DNA of 64,000 nt, from contig NC_080582.1 of the NCBI RefSeq assembly GCF_029962835.1, positions 26,482,032-26,546,031 of the forward strand, written 5' to 3'. Position numbers and translations under genes: made by a program. This DNA is from Magnolia sinica. Its lineage: Eukaryota; Streptophyta; Magnoliopsida; Magnoliales; Magnoliaceae. Of the stretch, positions 23,172-32,559 are shown one piece after another (the first letter of the stretch is position 1; each line of letters starts with the position of its first letter). A model generated the notes under the pieces. It saw only the letters and a list, made by a program, of their open reading frames with translations, was not told where the DNA came from and searched no databases.

Positions 23172-23864
23172 TATTATTATTATTATTATTATGTACAAAG
23201 CCCTTTTGATATGACTTGTATAAGCTCTGAAACTTAAATTCGTAACATTCTCAAAATAGTAAACTTTGCTAAAATATTAAACTTTCTAAAATAACAAACC
23301 GCTTTTAAACTGTGGCTCAAAAACTCTTTCACATGATTTAAACAATGACTTTTTAAGTATTCCAAGACTCTCCAAACCGCAAAATATTTAAAACTAGCAA
23401 AAATTGTAAATGACAAAAAAATAATATATTTTAAGTTAAAACTCATAACATAATTAACCTTAAAGTGACCTTATTTTGAAACACTATTCAGGGGCCAATT
23501 GCTATTGGCATTAGCCAAGATATAGAGCTCTTTGATAACTTTCCAAGGATACATTATACACGCAAATTGGATAAATTGGTTCAAAGCTATGGGTGTCAAG
23601 CTATAGTGCACGTTATGCCCTGATCATCGTACTTTTTGGCCTGATTTCCTTTGATCCTATCCGTCCATGAGATGGTTACATCCTCATTGAAGACTAAGGT
23701 ACATACTCAACAAGAAGACAAACCTTCGACGCTTCTTTTCCCTCTTTCATTAGACGAACTATTCCTCACCTTTGGTAGCACCGGTCAGATAAATACCTTA
23801 ATGTCTTTAGTCATAAGGCCCCAATTTCAGAAGATGGTTTGATTCTCTTAATTGGTCGTCGTCG
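23172..23864. other. Non-coding stretch, no supported gene
   Basis: It begins with the remainder of the ATT microsatellite (to about 23192). The rest is AT-rich without a recognisable gene. Confidence 0.45.
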
Positions 23865-24440
23865 TCATCATCATCATCTAAACTTTTTTCAATTAATGAG
23901 AGTTGGCTACACTAATCTTGTTCTACCATTTCACTCTATCAAGGGGCATACCTTTAGTTACACTCATCAAGTCCTTTCTTACTACCTCCATTGGGGCCTT
24001 CCCCTCACCCTTTTAGAACATTCAAGTTGTACTAACTCACTCTTAATTGGCATGGTTTTTGGTCCTCGTTGCACATGACTATCTAAGTCTATGTTTCCTT
24101 AACCTAACTCTATGTTTCCTTATCCAAAGAACTATTACTGCCACCGGTAAATTCCCTCAAATGCATTCATTTCTAATTTATCCCTCCTCATCTTGTCACT
24201 CTACCATATAAACATCATTGTTTCAGTTACACTCATCCAATGGACTCATTATTTTAACTGTCCAACACTCCGTCCCATAAAATATGGCTGGTGCTATAGC
24301 TATCTTACAAAATTTCACTTTCGATTTGAGTAGCATATGGTGATCACATGAAACTCTGGAAGCACATATCCATTTCTTCTACCCAATTAAAATTCTATGG
24401 AGAAAATCCTTCACAATATCTCTATTCTCATGAATTATTG
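23865..24440 (-). mobile_element. RTE-type LINE 3' end, second copy (minus strand)
   Basis: Same family and orientation as 14225-14800. It carries the GTCGTCATCATCATC tail at about 23857-23877, the GAGAGTTGGCTAC block, and the segment corresponding to the RT C terminus with AATGCATTCATTTCTAATT at about 24160. It is more diverged than the first copy and frame is lost throughout. 5'-truncated and inactive. Confidence 0.72.
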
Positions 24441-25368
24441 ATCCAAGGTGTTGAAAGTGACCATTTTGAAAAACTTTTTAATTGTCAATCTTAATTAATT
24501 CCTTGTTTTCACTCACTCCTAGCATTTGTAAGGCAAATCCAATGAGGAAGATGTGGTGGAGTAAAAAGCAACGACATCGACATATAGAAATGAATGATGA
24601 ACTATTCCATTCACCATGCACTGGCCCCATTCACTTGCTTATCATAGAGGCTGTAAGTACACAGTGCCTCACAACTATCAAGCAGATTGATGGGGATTTG
24701 AAACAGGAGAGTGCCTACCTCTGGGCCAAGAGTACCTGTCCTTTCTTTAAAGTAGGCCACTTTTTTGGGAACATGGATTGATTTCCTTTAGATTCTAAAT
24801 CACCCTTCCATAAACTTTGTAAGAGCTACCACTAGAGCTGTTGATGGGCTAGGCTTGGGGTTGGCTTCATCATGGATTTTTGAACTGTTTGGGCCGGGCC
24901 CGATAGCGTTGTCCGTATTCAAAATTTGGATTTTGCTCAGCCCATTGACACCCCTTAGTCACTGCATAAACTTTGAGGCTTTTGGGTCGTTGTCCACTGT
25001 TTTCTGTGGTTTTAGTCATACCTAATGACCTTATAGGTGTAATTCTTCTAAATCTCATCATTACGGTGGGGCTCACTTGATGCAAGCATGTTGGATACCG
25101 TCAAACCAACATGGTGGACACACCATACAAAATAATGGACAACCAACCAAAAATCTGTAATTCACACGGCTCATAAGATGGTTGGATCCACTCTTTTTTC
25201 AAGTTAATCCAACTTCATGGTGGGACAAATCACCTGAACGGTTTAGATTCACTCATCAGGTAGGTGGGACCGCACGTGCTTTTGCACTTGCATTTTACTA
25301 GTATAATCAAGTATAAATATTTTTGGCCAGAATCAACCCATAAGGGTCGGGATCGTCTGATCATATTA
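24441..25368. other. Non-coding stretch, no supported gene apart from a short MITE
   Basis: The 99-codon frame at 24482-24781 has no recognisable domain. GTGGG...CCAC words typical of the local repeat family occur from 25060 onward. Confidence 0.4.
24831..24958. mobile_element. Possible hAT-type MITE, ~128 bp
   Basis: The left end TAGAGCTGTTGATGGGCTAGGC and, read inward from the right, TAAGGGGTGTCAATGGGCTGAGC are similar inverted ends of the type seen in plant hAT MITEs. I do not see a convincing 8-bp target duplication, so this is tentative. Confidence 0.4.
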
Positions 25369-25955
25369 GGCGTGTTTGGGCAGTAGGATTAGAAGGGATT
25401 AGGTGGGATGGGATTCATCTGGTCCTGTGCCAATTCCACTCCATGTTTGGGAAGAATGGAATTAGATTAGATGGAATTGTATTGGTCCCGTGCCAATTTC
25501 ACTCAATGTTAGCAAGTTGTGTAGGTCCCACCATGATGTGTGGGCTATATCCACACCGTCCACCCATTTTTCGAGATTATTTTAGAGCATGGGCCAAAAA
25601 ATCAGGTAAATCTAAAGCTCAAGTGGACCCCACCATAGAAAGCAAGGATTGAATACTTACCGTTGTAAACTTCTTTGGGGCCACATAAGTTTTGGATCTA
25701 CCTCATTTTTAGGCCCATGCCATAAAATGAGGTTACAAAACAAATGAACGGTTTAGATATAACACATGTGTGTTATTCTAAGTAATTTCTAATGATGGTG
25801 GGTATATCCATTCAATGTACCACTGTATTACCAACAAAGCATGCCATTAATCTTATCCCATGGCAAGAGGGGACAATCCCTGCCATCAGTAATAATTATG
25901 TTTTTTGAATCCCATCCCACCTAATCCCTTCTAATCTCACCGCCCAAACACGCCC
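25369..25955. mobile_element. Harbinger-like MITE, ~587 bp, long terminal inverted repeats
   Basis: The two ends form inverted repeats of about 45 bp with few mismatches, each containing GATTAGAAGGGATTAGGTGG. TTA precedes the left end; the right flank is GAA, so the target duplication is imperfect or changed. The interior contains TTTTAGGCCCATGCCATAAAATGAGG and similar words that also occur in the Mutator-like MITEs at 29-31 kb, suggesting nesting or shared interior. No coding capacity. Confidence 0.72.
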
Positions 25956-26151
25956 GAAGGACACATGCAAAACGAACTCGTCATATAAATATCAACAAAT
26001 ATGATTCGGTAGAGCCAGTAGGATAGGAATATGGTAGATCCATCAAGGTGTCAGCGGTGAGAATTTCATCTTCACATGGTGGCCCACCTGAATTTGCGTT
26101 CTGCCTGGTTTTAGGTTTCACTCCCTATTGCAAATTGGCAAAACTGATCAA

Positions 26152-26965
26152 TGGAGTGGATGCAACAAAGACAATGTGGTGGACCCAAGAAGATATCAAC
26201 TGTGGCGTTTGCATTCCCCATTACTTCCTTAGGGTAGCCCATGAACATATTACACTACCTTACCATGGTTGATGGCAGACATACGATCTTTTGTCATTTT
26301 ATCAATATAAAAATGCCCGTTCTTGCTATTTCCCATTGGTGTGGCGCATCCGAGTTCACTGTCGAGCTGCTATTTGGTATGTACGGTTCAAATGAGTGTT
26401 CCTACCTTACGGACAGAGTTGATTACATTAGAAAACATGGTAGGTAGGCTCCACAGTGTTTGGGTGTTTTAGAACCTGCGTAAAACAGTTCATTGTATAT
26501 ACTATTCGGATCATGCCTACATTTACAGCAGCACACGTGCCTATTACAGACACACGAATGGTACGTCAGGTGGCCACATTGATGAGCTGGATAAGAAAAA
26601 GGCTGTGGTCCGCTCGCAGGTGGACCACCTTTTGTAGATCCATCTATCCATGGTACGCTTGGCAGTGCGATGTACCAATGGGACCCTTCATGTTGTTGTA
26701 CCTACCGTTGATGGCAAATGGTTCAAATCCCACATGGATCAGATGACCCTACCCATCTGATCAGTGGCTTTCCACAGTAACCGTAGAGAACAATAGCTTG
26801 TTAACGGCTGAGATTCAACAGGCCACTGAAAAGGCTCACCTCGTTCACGGAGTGGATGTTTTACAATCCATGTAACATTGCAGCCGGACAACAGTTCTTG
26901 CAGGGGATTCCTCATCGGAGCCAATTACCTGACACGTGTCATGTTATTAAGATGAAAGTTGCGAT
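26152..26965 (+). promoter_or_regulatory. Upstream region of the B3 gene, duplicated at 28975-30568
   Basis: This block leads directly to the B3 gene at 27127 and should contain its promoter. Stretches of it recur downstream in the same order: ACAATGTGGTGGACCC, GATCCATCTATCCATGGTAC, GGCAAATGGTTCAAA, ATCTGATCAGTGGCTTTC, CAGTAACCGTAGAG, GCCAAT.ACCTGACACGTGTC and a final TTA.TAAGATG.AAGTTG. CACGTG in ACACGTGT is a G-box core, the binding word of bZIP/bHLH factors. I see no clear TATA box. The segment 26250-26570 has no counterpart in the downstream copy. Confidence 0.65.
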
Positions 26966-26994
26966 TAAGCACTTTCTTATTTTCGTTTCTTTCA

Positions 26995-26999
<5 letters not shown>

Positions 27000-27029
<30 letters not shown>

Positions 27030-27090
27030 CCTCTACTTTTGCCTCTCTACGTCTCTCTCAAACACCTACCTCTCCCACTCTCTCTCCACC
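27000..27090 (+). promoter_or_regulatory. CT-rich probable 5' UTR / pyrimidine tract
   Basis: A (CT)n run at 27000-27026 is followed by further CTCTCT blocks to about 27090, directly upstream of the B3 start codon. Pyrimidine-rich tracts near the transcription start are common in plant genes. The role here is inferred from position. Confidence 0.55.
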
Positions 27091-27126
27091 ACATTAGGGT
27101 TTACTACAATAAGAACTTAGATAAGA

Positions 27127-27780
27127 ATGGATGCTGACTTCGGCAATCTGCTGATGTTAGTAGAGGTCGCAACTTCTGCTTCTCATGTTCTCTCTACTTC
27201 TTCCATCACCACCCTACCCAACAACAATATCATCATCAATAGCCACAACAAGAAGAGGAAAATGGATGACTCCAACAACAACAGCAAGAAGATAGAGAAG
27301 TCAATTGATTACAACAAGAAGCTCACCATTGAAAAGCCATATCCCCACGGATGGATCGAAGCCCACCTCCGCTTGAAAGCAACAAGTCTCATATGGGCCT
27401 TCGACAAAGAGCTGACATCTACTGACATTGATTCCCATCAAAATCGTCTACTCTTCCCCACATCATCTATCAGCCAAACCCTCCTTCCAGTACTGACGTC
27501 CCACCAAAGATACAAGTTGGAGAATGGTATCGGGATCGAATGTGTTACCCTTGATCATCAAGGTCGGGATTGGTTCAGACGCTTTAACTATTGGAAATCA
27601 TCAGGAGGCTATACTTTAAATGGCAAGTGGACCTCTTTCGTCAAAGCAAATGGTTTGCGTGCCCGTTTTCATACCGTTCGAGTTTGGGCATTTCATCACG
27701 GGCCTGAAAATCAACACTTGGGTTTTATGATTTTCTTTAATCATCATAGGCATGAGCAAGGAAGATTGAATGGAGAATGA
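27127..27780 (+). CDS. B3 DNA-binding domain protein (single exon)
   Basis: A probable nuclear transcription factor of the plant-specific B3 superfamily, closest to the At2g31720/At3g25182-type group of short B3 proteins. It has 217 residues. Residues 1-70 are Ser/Asn-rich with a basic KKRK at 42-45 that could be a nuclear signal. Residues about 90-205 form the B3 domain: FDKELTSTDIDSHQNRLLFP, GIGIECVTLDHQGRDW, YTLNGKWTSFVKANGL and VRVWAF follow the family pattern in order. The usual acidic GD turn after NGL is replaced by RARFHT, so DNA binding may be altered. The start is the first ATG of the frame, with A at -3 and G at +4. No intron is needed and no stop interrupts it. Its upstream region is duplicated downstream. 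Targets unknown. Confidence 0.88.
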   Translation: MDADFGNLLMLVEVATSASHVLSTSSITTLPNNNIIINSHNKKRKMDDSNNNSKKIEKSIDYNKKLTIEKPYPHGWIEAHLRLKATSLIWAFDKELTSTDIDSHQNRLLFPTSSISQTLLPVLTSHQRYKLENGIGIECVTLDHQGRDWFRRFNYWKSSGGYTLNGKWTSFVKANGLRARFHTVRVWAFHHGPENQHLGFMIFFNHHRHEQGRLNGE

Positions 27781-28974
27781 TATCTCATATCATCGACATT
27801 GGCAAGGAAGATTGAAAGAAGTGATAATTTTCAATTTTTGTTTTTTTCTTTTTCTTTTTTCAATTTTGTACATGGGCTACATCCCACGCTTCTCAAATTA
27901 TTCATCAATCAATTGTAGATAACATGATTCTATTCATGATTTATTTGGCTGAATGTGAATTGTTTAAATCTTCTTTTCATATATATTGTACTCTTCCAAT
28001 GTTTTTCATTGAATCGTTCAAATCCTGGATTCATTTATTCATGGATCATTGCACAAAAATCATGAAACATCCAAGGCCCATGAATGAACGGTGGGTGTAC
28101 AATCCCCACTGTTTCCTGTCGTGTGGCCCACTTGATCTTGGTAGGGTTTATCTCTCGGATTTTATTTTGATCGAATGCATGTCCTGCATTTTTTGATCGG
28201 TACCATTCATCAATGCAAATAACATGCCGTGGACAGAAAAATAAGAGTGGCCTACTGATCAAGCAGATAACTGTTGTATAAGAAAAATGACCATTTGTAC
28301 AAAAAAGAAAGTCCAAGCGTTGATTTGTGGCTTACATGACATGGTGCATTACCTAATATTGAAGGGTCCAGATTAATCACACGTTCCATCCAATTGTTGG
28401 AACTGGGCTCCACATTGTAGCCGAAATGGCTGATTACACATTCTATTGCAATCATGCACCAACCCTTCCTGGGGCCATTATCACATCTCTATGCCATCCA
28501 AATTGGTCATAAGATCATTCCCACTGGGATGAACTGAAAATATAAAAAATACTAACCTGATCCACACCTTTTGTACCCCCAAGAGTGTTTCAATGATGGG
28601 TGTTAAATCTCCACTGTTTCTTAGTTGTGTGGTCCACTTGAGTTTTTGGATCTGTCTCATTTTTTAGGTTACGTACTAATATAAGGTGGTAAAATAGATG
28701 GATAAAGTGGATTTCTTAAAATTATCATGGTGGGCTCCAAATGTTTTAACAGTGGCCAATCAATCTCTACTTTTTTATTTCTTCCTGGTGGTCCACTTAA
28801 CTTTTGGATCTGCCTCAAATACATGGTGGGCCATAACTAGAGTTTCAGCCCTGGCTCATTTTTTTTTTTTATAGCTCACGGCCCATTGATAAACAGAGTG
28901 GATTTGACCAGACAACAAAGCAGCCTCATCAAAGTATCATCAGTGGGCATTTCTATCTCCCACTGTTGATATAG
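27781..28974. other. 3' flank of the B3 gene, non-coding
   Basis: A short repeat of the gene's end (GCAAGGAAGATTGAA, at 27756 and again near 27802) is followed by a T-rich tract at 27830-27865 that may hold the 3' end of the transcript; no canonical AATAAA is evident. From 28060 to 28860 the sequence is a mosaic of the local GTGGGCCCAC...CCCACTGTTTCC repeat family without clean ends. No further gene is supported. Confidence 0.45.
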
Positions 28975-29431
28975 ATGGAGTGAATGTCACAAAGACAATG
29001 TGGTGGACCCCATGAAGATATCAAATATCAATGGTGGGCATTTCCATTCCCCACTGTTTCCTCCGGGGTGGGCCATGAAGATATTAGTCGTACATTGATG
29101 TCACACTCTCAAGTGGACCACTTTTTTATAGATCCATCTATCCATGGTACACGTGGCGGGGTGATGTACCAATGAGACCCTCCAAATAGTTGTCCCTACC
29201 ATGGATGGCAAATGGTTCAAAGCCCATATGAATAAGATTTATCTATCCATCTGATCAGTGGCTTTCTGCAGTAACCGTAGAGCACAAGAATTTGGTAACG
29301 GTTGAGATTTAGTAGGCTGCTATGAGAAGGCTCCTCATTGACGGAGTGGATGTAATGCAATACATGCCCCCAAGTAGCTCCGGCTTTGTACGTGTTTCAT
29401 ACAGCAGCTCTGGCAAAAGAATCCTAGTTGG

Positions 29432-29968
29432 GACGCGGATTTCCTGCGAAAGCCTTCTGCGTGAAGTTGCTGCGCAAGGATTCTGTGTGGGGCCTATTGT
29501 GATATTTGTGAGAAAGCCACTCTGTCCATCCGTTTTTTCGATATCATTCTAGCATATGTGATAAAAAATAAGGTATATTCAAAATTTAAGTGGGCCACAC
29601 CAGAGGAAACAGTGAGGATTTTGTGGCCACAGTTGAAACATTTATATGACCACAAAAGTTTCGTATCGGTTTAAGCTCCCGGTGTTTTCACTTCGTATTA
29701 ATGAAAATGACTTTATAAACGGTTTACATGGAATATAAACATCAAGGTGGAGCCTAGGAAGGTTTCAACGCTAGGCATTACTTTCCCCACTGTTTCATCT
29801 TGTATGGCCCACTTAAGTTTTGGATCCTCCTCATTTTTTGTCGTATATACTGAAATGTGCTCAAAAACTGGATGGACGGGTTGGATTTTTCACAAACATC
29901 ATATTGAGCCTCACCCAGAATCCTTGCGCAGGAACTCTCATAGAGGCTTTCTAGGAAATCCACGTCTC
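29432..29968. mobile_element. Mutator-like foldback MITE, 537 bp, 9-bp TSD
   Basis: Long terminal inverted repeats run roughly 190 bp in from each end (GACGCGGATTTCCTGCG... against GAGACGTGGATTTCCTAG..., both reaching TGCGCAAGGATTCTG). The flanks are CCTAGTTGG (29423-29431) and CTTAGTTGG (29969-29977), a 9-bp target duplication with one mismatch, as made by Mutator-like transposases. The paralogous locus near 26909-26921 lacks the insert and reads ATTCCTCATCGGAGCC. No transposase is encoded. Most of the element can pair with itself. Confidence 0.86.
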
Positions 29969-30010
29969 CTTAGTTGGAGCCAATCACCTGACACGTGTCC
30001 AGTTAGTAAG

Positions 30011-30530
30011 GGAAATGGATTGGCTACTCCCCCACACTCGCCAATGGCTGGTGGTCGGTGCTCTGTGGGCCCCACCATGATGTATGTGTTTCATCCATGC
30101 TGTCCATCTATTTTTACAGATCATCTATGAGGTATATCCCAATCTTAATTGGACCACATTACAGAAAACAGTGTTAAATGAGAGTCGACCATTAAAAAAC
30201 ATTTTGAGGCCATACAAGTTTTGGATCAAGATGATTTTTGTTTTTTCCCTTCATCTGGTCCTGTATGACCTAATCAACATATTGGATGTCAAAAAAAAAA
30301 GTACAGTGGGGCTTAGGAGGATTTTAATGGTGGATATCCAATCACTATTGTTTTCATGTGGCGTGGTCCACCTGAGATTTATATACCCCTCATTTTTGTG
30401 ATCAAGCCATAAAATGATCTGTAAAAATGTATGAACGGAATGGATGAAACACATACATCATGGTAGGGCCCACAGAGCACCGACCACCAGCAACGGGGCT
30501 GGTGTCAGGGGGAGTAGCCAATCTGTTTCC
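30011..30530. mobile_element. Mutator-like foldback MITE, 520 bp, perfect 9-bp TSD
   Basis: The ends GGAAATGGATTGGCTACTCC and, read inward from the right, GGAAACAGATTGGCTACTCC start inverted repeats of about 200 bp that include GGTGGTCGGTGCTCTGTGGG in both arms. GTTAGTAAG flanks the element exactly at 30002-30010 and 30531-30539. The empty paralogous site at about 26943 has GTTATTAAG once. It is non-coding and was inserted by a transposase supplied elsewhere. Confidence 0.92.
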
Positions 30531-30573
30531 GTTAGTAAGATGGAAGTTGAAGTTCTTAAAAGGCTTCCTAGAC

Positions 30574-31045
30574 GGACGCGGATTGCAAACTGACAGTTAC
30601 TGATGGATGGATGACTCCATCCATTTTCCATATCATTTTACGGTACGAGGCCAAAAAATGAGATAGATAAGTCTCAGGTGGGCCCCGCGATATGGGAAAC
30701 AACAGTAATTGAATGGTCACCATTGAAAACTTCGTGCAGGGCCACAAGAGTTTTGGATCAAACTGGTGATTATGTTTTCCCTTCATTTAGATCCGTGTGA
30801 CCTAATCAACATGTTATATGGCAAATAAATATCATAATGGCCCTGGGAAGATTTTAATGGTGATGTTCAATCACCCCTGTTTTCCTAATCCATGTTAGAC
30901 TTAAACATGCCTCATTTTTGGGCTTACCCTTAAAATAAAAATGCAAAAATGAATGGACGGCGTAGATAAAACACATATATCATGGTTGGACCCATAGGGC
31001 ACTGTCGACGTTGCTAGTGTCATTGTGAGCATGTAATCCCCGTCC
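30574..31045. mobile_element. Probable third Mutator-like MITE, ~472 bp
   Basis: The left end GGACGCGGATTGC resembles the end of the element at 29432. The right end, read inward, starts GGACGGGGATTAC. The interior shares the order of words with the MITE at 30011 (GTTTTGGATCAA, TTTTCCCTTCAT, ACCTAATCAACATGTT, CCCTGTTTTCC). I could not find a 9-bp target duplication, so the ends are provisional. Confidence 0.6.
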
Positions 31046-32480
31046 GTACGTACCGTGGTGATAATAAATGGCTGACTTACAAGAACCAAGAACCATGGTA
31101 GAAAGAATGGCGTATCCATGACTAACGCAACACCACCTGGGGAAGAACGTGCGTGATATCCATGCCATCCATCATGTGTGCAGCCCAATTTCACCTGAAA
31201 AAAAAAGAAAAGTGAGTCGGTGCTATACTTAGGTGGGCCACACAGTTAGGAAGAATTGGTATGGGATGCTCACCGTTAGTTATATTTGGTCCCTCCTTCA
31301 TTTAATTATGTATGCCATCCAATCCATTCGCATGACTTTTCCCAACAAGAGGAAGTACTTTCAAAATATCTCGCTGATCTAAGGGTTATGTGGAGCACGC
31401 TATTACGTGAATCTAGAGGTTGTAAGCATATTTCATATTGTTCCTTATGGTGAGGCCACCTTGGTTCTGGATCAGTAGTGGGATTGGAACAACTACCGTT
31501 CAAACCTTTTGGATGTTTACCGTGAAGCTTATTTACCATCAAATCTCTTTATAAGGTCACACATTCCTAGACAAAGGAAAAACACAAAAATCAGCTTGAT
31601 CAGAGCCATATGTGGCCACAAGAAGTTTTCAATGATAGGTACCCAAATTCCCACGGTTTCTTGTAGTGTGTCTTCTCTTCATCTAGTTGTTTATGACCTT
31701 TTCAATAAGTTGGATGACAAATAAACATTTCAGTGAAATTCATGAAAATTTTAAAGATAGGGATTCAATCACAATTGTTTCATATGAGTAAATGTGTCAA
31801 ATTAATATATTTCAAACATTTAAGACGTTAGTTAACAAACAATTTATTCTAGATTTACTATTAGTTTTCCGACTTCAAATTTCAAATTTAACAAACAGGC
31901 CCTAAGTGTCATTTTCAATAGGATTAAGCGTCGTTTTCAGCAACAAGTCAGGTAATGGCTGCACCTACATTTCGTCGTCTTATGAAAGAGATTTATTAAT
32001 GGTGAAGTATCATGAGTATTCCTTCCGCTCATGTTGTAATTGCATAAATAAATGAAAGCCAAGTACTTGGTCATACCATTGGCCGTGACAAAAAATTATT
32101 GTCCTTGTATGGCCACTACAAAATGAATATTTATGGTAGCCTAGTACTTTTTGGCCCACCACGTGTGCCAAAACCTATTGTTGCTTGTTTATATATATAT
32201 ATATCAATCATGTGTGGTGCATGTGGGCATGTTAGAACCAACTGTGCGGCTCGATTTCGACTGAACAATTTGACCCCAAGCGCCAATACAGGTAGATACA
32301 TTGATTGCGATCATATATGATCGATATCTGAGGAGATCAGACGCCTATTTAGCCACTTGCAAATTGTATAAAAATGATTAGGTGATCAATAAAGGGTGGG
32401 GGTTCTTCCTCTGAAAATGGGTTGCAGCTTGCCTAATATACGAAAGGACTTTTTATTAACCGACAATGATCAAATACAAG
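31046..32480. other. Non-coding mosaic of local repeats
   Basis: No gene is seen. Words of the local GTGGGCCACAC / GTTTCTTGTAGTGTG family continue to about 31800. TTTAACAAACAGGCCCTAA near 31890-31908 looks like one end of a Harbinger-type MITE without a visible partner. Confidence 0.4.
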
Positions 32481-32484
32481 GCAC

Positions 32485-32559
32485 ATTTAAGTCTACTTTT
32501 CCTTATTTGATGACCTATTGGTGCTACTCCTAAGTTTCCTCAAATGCATTCATTTCTAA
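32485..32559 (-). mobile_element. RTE-type LINE fragment, cut by the outer Tekay LTR
   Basis: TTGGTGCTACTCCTAAGTTT...AATGCATTCATTTCTAA matches the corresponding part of the two RTE copies at 14.5 and 24.1 kb, in the same orientation. It stops exactly where the LTR begins at 32560, so this LINE was probably the insertion target. Confidence 0.6.

Larger units (their letters stand above)
28975..30568 (+). repeat. Downstream copy of the B3 upstream region, interrupted by two MITEs
   Basis: Sequence matching 26152-26965 appears here in pieces: 28975-29431, 29969-30010 and 30531-30568, separated by the two Mutator-like MITEs. The last matched piece is GTTAGTAAGATGGAAGTTG, corresponding to GTTATTAAGATGAAAGTTG at about 26943-26962. 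Then a third MITE-like element begins at 30574 and no second B3 coding sequence follows. This looks like the remains of a tandem duplication whose coding part was lost or never copied. Confidence 0.75.
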
